Shown piece by piece: positions 39,556-48,261 of a stretch of DNA of 64,000 nucleotides. The stretch is from Methylocystis sp. ATCC 49242 (lineage in GTDB: Bacteria; Pseudomonadota; Alphaproteobacteria; Rhizobiales; Beijerinckiaceae). Below the pieces are notes generated by a model. That model saw nothing but the letters and a program-made list of their open reading frames with translations, did no database searches and was not told where the DNA came from. Position 1 is the first letter of the stretch, and each line of letters begins with the position of its first letter. The stretch spans positions 3,798,934-3,862,933 of the forward strand of contig NZ_KE124774.1 of the NCBI RefSeq assembly GCF_000188155.2. Reading direction: 5' to 3'. Both the position numbers and the translations under genes were made by a program.

Positions 39556-40716
39556 TCAATCTTTCGCGGAAATGGAAAGCGTCTGCGACGACGAAAGCGG
39601 ACTTTCGGCCGCCGCGTCATTGCGCGTCTCGTCGAGATCGTCGGCGATCCACGCCTTGCCCAGCTCCCACACGACGGCGAGCACGACGGGACCGACGAAG
39701 AGGCCGGCGACCCCATGCGCCAGAACGCCGCCGATGACGCCGATGAAGATGACGCCCATCGGCGTCGAGAGCCCATGCGCAAGAAGGAATGGTTTCAATA
39801 CGTTATCCATGTAATTAACGGTCGCCATACATATCGTGAGGGCCAGCGCGGGTCCGGTCGTCATATGCGTCCAGGCCCAGAAGATCACCGGGGCGACAAT
39901 GAGCAGCGGCCCTATCTGAACGATACCGAGCACGAGAATGGCGAGGGTCAGCAGACTTGCGCCAGGCACGCCGGCAAGCGACATGCCCAGGCCGCCGATC
40001 ACCGCCTGCATCAGCGACAGGCCCATCACGCCGCGTGAGACGGCGTTGATCGTGTCGCCGGCGAGATTGACGAATTTGTCGCCATTGGTTGGGTCGATCC
40101 GGCGGGCGAGCGCCCTTATGCCGACCAGCAATTGCGGGCCGGAGGCGAGCAGGAATCCGGCGAGCGCCACCGACAGCAGGAATTTGAGAGTGCCCAGGCC
40201 GGCGTTTCGGGCCCCGGCGAGCAGATATTCGCCGACCGGCTTCAGTTGCGGAAGGATCTGCGCGAGGGCGCCGTGGATGTTCGTCGACGCGAGTTCCCAA
40301 TAGGAGAAGAGCCAGTCGCCGATCAGCGGCCAGTCCTTGACGGCCTCGGGAGGCGGCGGAACCGACAGGTCGCCGTTCTCGAAGCCGGCGAGGACGCCCT
40401 TGAGCGGGTCGATGACGCCCACGCCCATCCATGTGACGGGGCCGATGATGAGAACAAGGCCCGCGATGGTCATCAGCGCTGCGGCGAGGATCGGCCGCCC
40501 GCCGAGCCAGCCGGAAACCTTTTCGAACACCGGATCGAAGGCGACGGCGAGCACCACGCTCCAGACGATCATCGCCGCGAAGGGCTGGATGATGATGAAG
40601 GTCCAATAGGCGAGAAAGCCGATAACGAAGAGCCGGATCGACAATTCGATGAACATGGCGTTGAAGCGCCGTTCGACGCCGTTGAAGCCAAACAGGCCGT
40701 TGGATTCCTCGTCCAC
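39556..40716 (-). CDS. AI-2E family transporter (PerM/YdiK-like membrane protein)
   Basis: This 386-residue integral membrane protein has about eight membrane segments in the typical pattern: a hydrophobic N-terminal pair, a long periplasmic loop (residues 95-165), then a C-terminal bundle with PGASLLTLAI and GVIGGVLAHGVAGLFVGP. The family contains a proposed AI-2 exporter and Na+/H+ antiporters, so the substrate is open. The start is GTG at 40716; an in-frame ATG at residue 21 is possible. Confidence 0.85.
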   Translation of the reverse strand: MDEESNGLFGFNGVERRFNAMFIELSIRLFVIGFLAYWTFIIIQPFAAMIVWSVVLAVAFDPVFEKVSGWLGGRPILAAALMTIAGLVLIIGPVTWMGVGVIDPLKGVLAGFENGDLSVPPPPEAVKDWPLIGDWLFSYWELASTNIHGALAQILPQLKPVGEYLLAGARNAGLGTLKFLLSVALAGFLLASGPQLLVGIRALARRIDPTNGDKFVNLAGDTINAVSRGVMGLSLMQAVIGGLGMSLAGVPGASLLTLAILVLGIVQIGPLLIVAPVIFWAWTHMTTGPALALTICMATVNYMDNVLKPFLLAHGLSTPMGVIFIGVIGGVLAHGVAGLFVGPVVLAVVWELGKAWIADDLDETRNDAAAESPLSSSQTLSISAKD

Positions 40717-40777
40717 GCGACAGATCCGTTCTGCTGGAGATGATTTCGGGCGATTCTAGCGGGCCGGCGCGCCGGCG

Positions 40778-42532
40778 TCACTCTCCGCGCGCATTCCGGA
40801 AAGCGGCGACCGCCCTCGATTTCACGAGATCGCGAATGCTTCGCGACCAGCAGGTGGTGTCCAGCGCCTCGGCGATCGATTTTTCGTCCGCAAACCCAAG
40901 ATCGGACAGGCGCCGTCGCATTTTCGTGGTCTCTTCGACGTCGCCGCGCGCCGCCGCCAGCGCCATTTCGACGATCAGCACGACGGCCGAGTCGGTGCGC
41001 GCCGCCGCGCGGCGCAGGCGCGGCCGGTCGGCGTATTCGCCGCGTCGCAGCGCGTCGACGGCGATGGCGACGGTGTCGAGCGGGGTGAGGTCGGGGGCGA
41101 TGGCGCGGGCGCGTTCGATCAGCGCCGCGCCTTCGGCGTAATCCCCGGAGCCCAGGATAAAGCGGGAGCCGATGTCGGCCAGGGCGAGAGGGTTGTTGGG
41201 AAAACGCTCGACGGTCTCGTGGGCGACCTGCCGGAAGCCGTCTGTGTCGCCGGTGCAGATCGCGGCGCTGTATCGCGCGACTCTGGGAATGAATTCGGAA
41301 CTGTCGAGTTCATAGGCGCGCGCGGCGGTCGCCGCCGCCTCGGCGCGCGCTTCCTCGCGGGACCGGTCGGCATAGCGGGCGTTGTGCGCGTCGAAGCTCA
41401 GGAGCGAGGCGATGGCGAGCGTGTTGGCGTCGACCGCGCCGCGAGCCTTGACCGCCTCGAGGCACCGCCAGGCCGGCCCATAATCCTGTGATTTGAAGGT
41501 TTTCCAGTAGTGGAAGGCGCGCAGCTGGCAGGTGAGGGCCTCGTCGGAGAGTTTCTCGTTGCGCGTCCTCTGGGCCAGCGCGATATCGGCGACGATGCCG
41601 AAGGGATTGCCGACGTCCCGGCCGATATTTCTGACGAGGTCGCTCTGCATGGCCAGAACCTCGCCGGCGCGCAGGCTCAGTTCGTAACGGTTCGTCCAGC
41701 GCACGGCCCCTGTTCGGCCGTCGAGCAGAAGAACGGTCGCCTTCAGCTGGTCGCCAACCAGCCGCAGTGAGCCGCGCACCACGAAGTCGGGCGTGGCGAT
41801 CGAGTCGCCGCCCGGCCCCGCTCCGTTTTCGTCGGTCAGCGGAATGACCGTCAGCCATTGATATTCGGATAGAATGTCGGCGAGATCGGCCTGCAGGCCG
41901 CCGCCGATATAGGATTGTCCCTCCCTGTCGGCGTGGAAGTCGAAAGGCGCGATGGCGACGACAGGGCCGCGCCGGGCAAGGGAGGCGGTCTGTCGGGGCG
42001 CCGGCCCGGCGGCGAATTTCCAGAAAACGGCGGCGAGGAGGCCGGCCGCTAACATGACCAGCGCCGCGAGCATGGCGTGGCGGCCGAACCGCCGCGTCGG
42101 CGGCGTGGCCGCCTCCGGCGGGGGCGGCGGATCGATCTGCGCGCGCGTGAAAACGGGGCGGTATTGCCCCTTGGGGATCGAAATGACGACAGACGCATTC
42201 TTGCCGTCCATCAGGTAATAGCGTTCGAGCGCCTGCCGCAGCCGGCCGATCTCCACCCGGACGATGCTGTCCTGCTGGGGATCGAAATCGTCGGGCCGGC
42301 CGAGCACTTCCGTCGCGATCGAATAGGCCTTGAGCCGCTCGCCGCGCCCCTCCAGCTCCTCCGTGACGAGATAGGAAAGGAGATTGCGCTGGCGGTCGCT
42401 CGCGCCCTCCAGCCCGGCGTCGCAGGCGCGGTGCAACTCCTCGAGAATCGAGAGCTTCAAGTCCTGCGCCGGGGTCGTCACGACACTGCTCAAACCAACG
42501 CTCTCCGAGGCCCCCCAACGGGGGCACGTCAC
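40778..42532 (-). CDS. Membrane-bound ToxR-like regulator with TolB-like and TPR regions
   Basis: This is a 584-residue protein. The N-terminus resembles the winged-helix part of adenylate-cyclase-like regulators of rhizobia (VRVEIGRLRQALERYY). One membrane segment follows near residues 150-170. The periplasmic part begins with a TolB-N-like block (YIGGGLQADLADILSEY and SLRLVGDQLKATVLLLD), then helical repeats resembling TPR to the end. No cyclase catalytic domain is present. The layout suggests a one-component membrane regulator. The start is GTG at 42532; a GTG at residue 18 is an alternative. Targets are unknown. Confidence 0.65.
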   Translation of the reverse strand: MTCPRWGASESVGLSSVVTTPAQDLKLSILEELHRACDAGLEGASDRQRNLLSYLVTEELEGRGERLKAYSIATEVLGRPDDFDPQQDSIVRVEIGRLRQALERYYLMDGKNASVVISIPKGQYRPVFTRAQIDPPPPPEAATPPTRRFGRHAMLAALVMLAAGLLAAVFWKFAAGPAPRQTASLARRGPVVAIAPFDFHADREGQSYIGGGLQADLADILSEYQWLTVIPLTDENGAGPGGDSIATPDFVVRGSLRLVGDQLKATVLLLDGRTGAVRWTNRYELSLRAGEVLAMQSDLVRNIGRDVGNPFGIVADIALAQRTRNEKLSDEALTCQLRAFHYWKTFKSQDYGPAWRCLEAVKARGAVDANTLAIASLLSFDAHNARYADRSREEARAEAAATAARAYELDSSEFIPRVARYSAAICTGDTDGFRQVAHETVERFPNNPLALADIGSRFILGSGDYAEGAALIERARAIAPDLTPLDTVAIAVDALRRGEYADRPRLRRAAARTDSAVVLIVEMALAAARGDVEETTKMRRRLSDLGFADEKSIAEALDTTCWSRSIRDLVKSRAVAAFRNARGE

Positions 42533-42640
42533 CTGTTAACGCAGCGCACGTGCCTGAATCTGTGCGGTTTCGACGCCATTCTCAACGTCGTGGAAACGTT
42601 CCGTCCGGCGCCGCCGGCGCCACGACAAAAGGGGTTCAGA

Positions 42641-42895
42641 ATGAAAATGCACTATGAAGGCGCGAGGGAAAACGTCAAGCTCGAGCAACTGCTGATCGAG
42701 GCGCATTACCTCGGCCTGTCGATGCGGCTGGTCGCGGGGGAGCGCAATTACCGTTACGCCTCGCTCACCGCCTTCGTGAGCTCCCTGCTCATCGGCTGGG
42801 CGCGATTCATCGGCGCAAGGCTGCAGGAGGGCGAATGCGTCTTCCCGCGCGACGGCGATCCGGAGGCTGCGCCGCGGCCGCGCGAGGGGCGGTAG
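42641..42895 (+). CDS. Hypothetical protein, 84 residues
   Basis: The ATG at 42641 is preceded by AAAAGGGG at good spacing, which decides this start over a much longer in-frame extension that overlaps the divergent regulator. The product is basic-acidic mixed, with a hydrophobic helix (LTAFVSSLLIGWARFIGARL) and a charged tail. It lies just before rnd on the same strand. No family was recognised. Confidence 0.6.
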   Translation: MKMHYEGARENVKLEQLLIEAHYLGLSMRLVAGERNYRYASLTAFVSSLLIGWARFIGARLQEGECVFPRDGDPEAAPRPREGR

Positions 42896-42962
42896 GTCGG
42901 CTTTCGACAAGCTTTCCCCTTTTCGGCTAGGATGGAGCCTCGAAATCAACGAATCGGGCTCC

Positions 42963-43577
42963 ATGACCATACGTCTGCATCAGGGCGACCTCCCCGCGGG
43001 TGTCGCGGTCGCCCCCATTGTCGCGATCGACACCGAAACCCTCGGCCTCAATCATCGTCGCGACCGGCTCTGCGTCGTGCAGCTCTCCATCGGGGACGGC
43101 GACGCCGAACTGGTGCAGATCGCCAAGGGACAGACGCAGGCGGAGAATCTCGTAAAGCTCCTCGTCGATCCCAAGGTGCTGAAACTGTTTCATTTCGCCC
43201 GGTTCGACATGGGCATACTGGCCAAGACCTTCGGCGTCATGCCGGCCCCGGTCTATTGCACCAAGATCGCCTCCAAACTCACCCGCACCTACACCGACCG
43301 GCATGGGCTGAAGGATCTGGCGCGGGAGCTGGCCGGGGTCGAAATCTCCAAGCAGCAGCAGTCGTCCGATTGGGGCGCCGCGACGCTCACCGACGCGCAG
43401 CAGGCCTACGCCGCCTCCGACGTGCTCTATCTGCACCAGCTCAAGGAGAAGCTCGACGCCATGCTCGCGCGCGAGGGCCGGACCGAACTCGCCCAGGCCT
43501 GCTTCGATTTCCTGCCGACGCGCACCCGGCTCGATCTCGCCGGCTGGCCCGAGTCGGATATTTTCTCGCATGAATGA
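42963..43577 (+). CDS. rnd: Ribonuclease D-like 3'-5' exonuclease
   Basis: This is a 204-residue DEDD exonuclease of the short alphaproteobacterial RNase D type, lacking the HRDC domain of E. coli Rnd. Catalytic motifs: Exo I IDTETLGL near 23-30, Exo II FHFARFDMGIL near 78-88 and Exo III AYAASDVLYLHQL near 150. It probably trims tRNA or other RNA 3' ends. lptC follows 51 bases downstream, a conserved neighbourhood. Confidence 0.9.
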   Translation: MTIRLHQGDLPAGVAVAPIVAIDTETLGLNHRRDRLCVVQLSIGDGDAELVQIAKGQTQAENLVKLLVDPKVLKLFHFARFDMGILAKTFGVMPAPVYCTKIASKLTRTYTDRHGLKDLARELAGVEISKQQQSSDWGAATLTDAQQAYAASDVLYLHQLKEKLDAMLAREGRTELAQACFDFLPTRTRLDLAGWPESDIFSHE

Positions 43578-43628
43578 CGCCGCTCTTGGCGCCTCGAATT
43601 CGCCACCGGCTCGCCTCATGATGGCGCG

Positions 43629-44339
43629 ATGACCGACGCCCAGCAGACCCAGATCGCCCGAGAACGCAGTCGCAGCCGACTGGGCGCGCTTGCGGCGCCG
43701 CGTGAGAGCGCCTTTCCCGAGGCGCTTCGCCACACTGCGCGGGTGACGCGCTTGCGGCGATGGATGCTCTGGGGAGCTGGCGGCGTGGTGGCGCTCGTGG
43801 GGCTCGGGCTTCTCATCGGCTCGCTGAGCTTCCTTCCCGTCGACCTGAATCTCGCGCGCGTCGCGCTCAAGGGCACGCGCATCGTCATCGAGACCCCGAA
43901 GCTCGTCGGCTATCGCAAGGACGGTCGTCCATATGAAGTGCGCGCCCGCGTCGGCGTGCAGGACATCGCCAAGCCGGACATTTTCGAGCTCGAAGGGCTC
44001 GACGTGCGCGTCGAGAACACGCAGGACAACTCCATCGTGCTCACCGCCGAGAAAGGCGTCTACAGCACGAAGTCAGATTACGCCGATCTGTCGGGCGGCG
44101 TGACTATTCGCGACGACAAGAATTTCGACATGCGGCTCGACTCGGCGTCCATGGATTTCAAGAGCTCCGTGATGAAATCCGACAAGCCGGTGACTCTCAG
44201 GATCGATGGCGGCGAGGTTGTCGCAAAGTCAGTCGAATTCGTGCAGAAGGAGCGGCGCGCGACCTTCGTCGGCGACGTCCATTCCGTGCTTTACGGCGAG
44301 GGCGACGTCCCGCCGGATGGATTGCGCCCGGCCCAATGA
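43629..44339 (+). CDS. lptC: LPS export protein LptC
   Basis: This 236-residue bitopic inner-membrane protein passes lipopolysaccharide from LptB2FG to LptA. The cytoplasmic N-terminus is about 45 residues, longer than in E. coli, followed by one membrane segment (about 47-68) and the periplasmic LptC beta-jellyroll (VGVQDIAKPDIFELEGLDV onward). Its stop overlaps the lptA start as ATGA, indicating translational coupling. Confidence 0.88.
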   Translation: MTDAQQTQIARERSRSRLGALAAPRESAFPEALRHTARVTRLRRWMLWGAGGVVALVGLGLLIGSLSFLPVDLNLARVALKGTRIVIETPKLVGYRKDGRPYEVRARVGVQDIAKPDIFELEGLDVRVENTQDNSIVLTAEKGVYSTKSDYADLSGGVTIRDDKNFDMRLDSASMDFKSSVMKSDKPVTLRIDGGEVVAKSVEFVQKERRATFVGDVHSVLYGEGDVPPDGLRPAQ

Positions 44340-44890
44340 AAAGAGCCATGATGCGTCACACCGCTTTCGCCGTTCTCGCGGCGTTTCTCCTCGCCGGCGT
44401 CGCGCCGGCTCAGGCCGCGGGCCGTTCGGGCGGCATATTGCCCGGCGCCACCGCGAAGGACCCGCTCAACATCGACGCCGGCAAGCTCGACTTCTTCGAC
44501 AAGGAGCAGAAGCTCGTCTATTCCGGCAGCGTGATCGTGACGAATGGGCCCTCGACGCTGAAGGCCTCGAAGATCACCATTTTCCTCGAGAACAAGGGCG
44601 CCGCCGCCGCGGGGGCGACCAGCAACGATCGCGTGAAGCACATCGACGCGGACGGGCCCGTGACGCTCGTCTCCAAAGATCAGATCGGCACAGGCGACCG
44701 CGCGAGCTACGACAAGGCCGAGAACAAGGTCTATCTCACCGGCAATGTCACGCTCACGCAGGGGGAGAACGTCGTGAAGGGCGAACGCCTCGTCTATGAC
44801 GTGACGACCGCAATAGCGACGGTGCAGGGCGGCGGCGCGCAGGGCGGTCGCGTGCGAAGCACTTTCACGCCGGGCAGCGCGAAGCCGTAA
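44336..44890 (+). CDS. lptA: LPS transport periplasmic protein LptA
   Basis: This is a 184-residue product with a signal peptide (residues 1-28, AQAAG) and one OstA/LptA jellyroll domain (LNIDAGKLDFFDKEQK, then SVIVTNGPSTLKA and VYLTGNVTLTQGENVV). It polymerises to bridge the periplasm for lipopolysaccharide. The usual next gene, lptB, is absent: a convergent transglycosylase gene ends four bases downstream. Confidence 0.92.
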   Translation: MKRAMMRHTAFAVLAAFLLAGVAPAQAAGRSGGILPGATAKDPLNIDAGKLDFFDKEQKLVYSGSVIVTNGPSTLKASKITIFLENKGAAAAGATSNDRVKHIDADGPVTLVSKDQIGTGDRASYDKAENKVYLTGNVTLTQGENVVKGERLVYDVTTAIATVQGGGAQGGRVRSTFTPGSAKP

Positions 44891-44894
44891 ACGG

Positions 44895-45395
44895 CTATTC
44901 CTGCGCGGAAGTATAGAGCTCGCTCAGCATGTGGCGGCGCTTGGCTTCGTAATAATAGCCGCCGGCGTAGAGCTGGATTGCGCGCGCCTCGTTCCCGCCC
45001 GAGAGCTTGTAGGCGTTGGCGAGATAGGGCACGGCGTAGGTGAGGTTCGTATCGGCGTCGAGCAGACCGCTCGCCGGCCCGTGATAGCCCATGCCTTTTG
45101 CCGTATCGTGGCGGATCTGCATCAGGCCCCAGTAAGGTCCGTGGCGGGCTGCGGGATTGTAATTGCTCTCCCGACGGACCGACCGATGGATGAGCGATTC
45201 CGGAATGTCATATTTGCGCGCGAAATGCGCAATTCGCGCGTTCAGCGCGTCCTTGCCGGAAAGGCCCGTCTCGGAGCGCGGTTCGTCGACATAGGATTGC
45301 GGCGCCGAGGCCACCGGCGATTCGGTCGGCGCGCAGCCTCCGAGAGCGAGGGCGCCGAGAATGGCGAGCGCGGCCGCGCAAGTTGCTGATTTCAT
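44895..45395 (-). CDS. SLT-domain lytic transglycosylase lipoprotein
   Basis: This 166-residue product has an LGGC lipobox at Cys21 that would anchor it in the outer membrane. The goose-lysozyme-like SLT domain has the catalytic Glu in VRRESNYNP and the GLMQIRHDTAKGMGY motif. The protein is short for the family, with only the catalytic domain. It is transcribed convergently with lptA. Confidence 0.88.
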   Translation of the reverse strand: MKSATCAAALAILGALALGGCAPTESPVASAPQSYVDEPRSETGLSGKDALNARIAHFARKYDIPESLIHRSVRRESNYNPAARHGPYWGLMQIRHDTAKGMGYHGPASGLLDADTNLTYAVPYLANAYKLSGGNEARAIQLYAGGYYYEAKRRHMLSELYTSAQE

Positions 45396-45548
45396 GAACG
45401 CAGGATCCCCTCGATCGCGCCGCTGATCTATTCTGCCCAGTAAAGCGCCACGGCGAAGTGGCGAAATAGTGGCAATAGGGCGCTCGCGTTGATCCGGCCC
45501 GCGGAAATCCTAGTTTTGCGGGCTCATGGCCCGAAGAGGGAATGCGCC

Positions 45549-45893
45549 ATGGCGCGGAAGGCCGCAAAAGACCGGGACAAGAGGGCGGCCTATTGGTCAG
45601 GCGACGTAACGCGCCGCAGCAACGCCCTCAACCTCGAGGCGGGCGTCTTCACGCTCGACGACCCGCGGGAGATCGCCTTGTCGCTCAAGCGTTCGGCGGA
45701 AGAGAGCGAGCGCCGCAAATCGACGCCCTTCCGCTCCGCCATGTCGATGCTGACCTTCTACATCAACCGCGCAGGCAAAAATCTGCCCGATTCGCGCCGC
45801 CGCGTGCTCGAGCAGGCGAAGGCGGAACTGCGGCGGGCTTTCGAGCGGCCCGCTGTGGACAATAAAACTGTTGTTCCTGCGCAACAAAACTGA
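45549..45893 (+). CDS. DUF3175 family protein
   Basis: This is a 114-residue product from ATG 45549, just after a GAGG-containing stretch; an in-frame start at 45489 is less likely. The family blocks WSGDVTRRSNALNLE, GVFTLDDPREIALSLKRSAE and SMLTFYINRAGKNL are all present. The domain has no established function. It is basic and soluble. Confidence 0.82.
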   Translation: MARKAAKDRDKRAAYWSGDVTRRSNALNLEAGVFTLDDPREIALSLKRSAEESERRKSTPFRSAMSMLTFYINRAGKNLPDSRRRVLEQAKAELRRAFERPAVDNKTVVPAQQN

Positions 45894-46035
45894 AAAAATG
45901 GTTTAATTCTCATAAGTTGGATTGCTCATTCGATTGTCATGATTTCTGGACTGTTTCATAAAGTAACAGTCGAGGTCGAAACCGGCCTGTCGGGGCGGTC
46001 GGGAATCCAGACATTTTGCGTGGGGGCGCAAAGCG

Positions 46036-47445
46036 ATGAAAAAGCTGACATTGTCTGAGCGTTCCGTTGCTGTCCCGTCCTGCGCGGGAACCGAATTCGC
46101 AGGCGATCCCCTGTCCCGCACAGCGCGGACGGCGACCGTCCGCCGTCCGTCCGTTTCGACGGCGCCCGTGGCGCGAAAGGAATCCGCGGAGCGCCGTTTT
46201 GCGACGAAACGGCCGGAGCCCGCTCCTTTCAAGCTCGGATACAGGAGCGAACTCGAGGGCGTTCGCGCGATCGCCGTCCTTTCCGTGATGGCGGTGCATG
46301 CGCATTGGATCGGCAGCGGCGCCGATCTGTCGAAGGCGACGCTCGATCTCTACCCGATGGGGTTCGCCGGCGGCCTGTTCGGCGTCGACGTCTTTTTCGT
46401 GCTGAGCGGCTTTCTGATCACCTCGCTGCTGCTTCAGGAGCACAGGACGTGGGGGCAGATCGACCTCAGGGCCTTCTATACGAGACGTATCATGCGTCTG
46501 TCGCCGGCGATGCTGATGATGCTCGGCGCCTGCTCGGTCTATTTGTTGTCGCGGGGCGGCTCGTCCGGGAGTTTCGATTGGTCCGCCGTGCTCTACGCTT
46601 CGTTCTATCTGTCCAATTTCGCGCTCATCTTCGGCGGATTCGCGTTGGGCATGCTCACGCCGACATGGACGCTTTCCGTCGAAGAGCAGTTCTATTCGAT
46701 GTGGCCGCTGGCCATGACGCGACTGGCCGCCATTCCGCGGCGGGCGACCGTGGTCAAAATATTGCTGACCGCGATCTTGGGGGCCTGGGCGCTTCGGATG
46801 CTGCTTCACGAGAGCGCCTACGCTTTCGGAGCCTGGTCGCTCGGCACCTCCGCGCTGTATCTGATCTTCGCGCGCGCGGACGGGTTGCTGTGCGGCGCCC
46901 TCGTCGCCTTCGTCGCTCATTGGGGATGGCTGCCCGACGCCGCTCGTCACGGCGCGAAGCTGCAATTGCTTGGATGGTTCTGCGCGCTCACGATCGCGGC
47001 GCTGATCTGGTTCGGGCCGGGACCGCTGACGGACGGGCTGCCCAACGCCGTCGTTCTTTACAATTGCTACGCCTATCTGTCCGTGGCGACGGCCCTGCTC
47101 ATCGTCGTTCTGCTGGTCGCGCCGCCGAAGGCGATGCTGACGCTGCTGCGCTGGCGCCCGCTGGCGTGGACCGGCAAGATTTCCTACGGGCTGTATCTCT
47201 ACCACATGTTCATCTTCGTCATGATCCCCGTGGCGACGCTCGGGCAGGGACTGTCCTTCGTGCTCGCTTTCGCGCTGTCCTTCGCCGTAGCGACAGTTTC
47301 CTATTTCGCCGTCGAAAAGCGTTTTCTCGATCTCAGGGGAACGCTCGGTCTTCCGCGGCTTGCCCGTCTTGCGCGCGCAATCCAGGGTGAGACGCCGGCG
47401 CCGCTTGCCGCTGCGGAGAGGGGTCTGGGCGGCGCGCGCGGGTAA
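46036..47445 (+). CDS. Acyltransferase 3 (OafA/YrhL-like) membrane protein
   Basis: This is a 469-residue protein with about ten membrane segments, after an unusual 65-residue basic, Ala/Arg/Pro-rich cytoplasmic N-terminus. The domain begins at YRSELEGVRAIAVLSVM with the catalytic-type His in AVHAHW and the FFVLSGFLIT and SVEEQFYSMWPL motifs. Members acetylate or acylate exported carbohydrates. No SGNH domain is fused. The target glycan is unknown. Confidence 0.9.
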   Translation: MKKLTLSERSVAVPSCAGTEFAGDPLSRTARTATVRRPSVSTAPVARKESAERRFATKRPEPAPFKLGYRSELEGVRAIAVLSVMAVHAHWIGSGADLSKATLDLYPMGFAGGLFGVDVFFVLSGFLITSLLLQEHRTWGQIDLRAFYTRRIMRLSPAMLMMLGACSVYLLSRGGSSGSFDWSAVLYASFYLSNFALIFGGFALGMLTPTWTLSVEEQFYSMWPLAMTRLAAIPRRATVVKILLTAILGAWALRMLLHESAYAFGAWSLGTSALYLIFARADGLLCGALVAFVAHWGWLPDAARHGAKLQLLGWFCALTIAALIWFGPGPLTDGLPNAVVLYNCYAYLSVATALLIVVLLVAPPKAMLTLLRWRPLAWTGKISYGLYLYHMFIFVMIPVATLGQGLSFVLAFALSFAVATVSYFAVEKRFLDLRGTLGLPRLARLARAIQGETPAPLAAAERGLGGARG

Positions 47446-47507
47446 TTCGCGCCTCCTGCGCATGGCGTCGAGGATCGTGCGCGGCCCGCGTCCCGATCAC
47501 TCCGGCG

Positions 47508-48155
47508 CTATTCGACAAAATAGGCGCGGAACGGACTGTCGCTGAAACAGTCCCGCAATTCGTCATAGTTCTCGAGCGCGTCGCGCTGCCCGCCGCTCCT
47601 CTGGCGCGAGAACCGGCTCTTCAGGGCGCAGGGTGAAAGATCGAGGAAACGCAGCGCCTCGTCGGCGCCTTCCTTCGTCGTGATGCGCTCGTAAGTCATC
47701 GGCAAGTGCAGGAAGCCGGACAGCGCCGCCTCCACGCTTTTGTCGTTTGTGAGGTACGAATTTATGTAGTCCCTCATTTCATCGGGCGTCGCCGTGAAAC
47801 GGACAATGTCATGGGCGCCGTGAAGAGAGGTCCATTTATTGTTCAATTGCGCCAGCCGCATCGAAATGAACTGGTCGAGCTTGTTCTCGCGCCACAGGCG
47901 AATCGCCCGATAGCCTTTCTCTGAAAGGAACTGCATGGTCGCGGGCGACATCTGCCCGACCGGCAATTTGAATCCCGAAACGCGTTTTCCCGAATTGTGG
48001 ACCATGGCGTCGAGACGTTCGCCGACGGAACAGCCGGCGGGCATGATTGCCGGCGTCAATATTTCGCCCGCGCAGGCGGCGTCGGGGTGTGAGTCCAGCA
48101 GGCCGCGAAGATAGGACGATCCCGACCTGCCGACGAAAGCGATGAAGAAATACAT
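47508..48155 (-). CDS. Sulfotransferase (Stf0-like) family protein
   Basis: This is a 215-residue product. The PAPS 5'-phosphosulfate loop FVGRSGSSYLRGLLDSHP is at residues 7-24, and a basic segment for the 3'-phosphate (IRLWRENKLDQFISMRL) is near 84-100. It resembles the Stf0/Sulfotransfer_3 group more than the sulfotransferase at 38776. It sits between an acyltransferase gene and ettA. Its substrate could be a surface glycan or lipid. Confidence 0.8.
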   Translation of the reverse strand: MYFFIAFVGRSGSSYLRGLLDSHPDAACAGEILTPAIMPAGCSVGERLDAMVHNSGKRVSGFKLPVGQMSPATMQFLSEKGYRAIRLWRENKLDQFISMRLAQLNNKWTSLHGAHDIVRFTATPDEMRDYINSYLTNDKSVEAALSGFLHLPMTYERITTKEGADEALRFLDLSPCALKSRFSRQRSGGQRDALENYDELRDCFSDSPFRAYFVE

Positions 48156-48261
48156 TTGGCGCCCGGTTTCGTGACAGTTCTCCTGCGAATGACCGCCGCC
48201 TCACGACAAACGCGGGCTCCGCGCCGGCGGAGGGCGGAGCCTACGCTCCGCCCGCGCCGAG

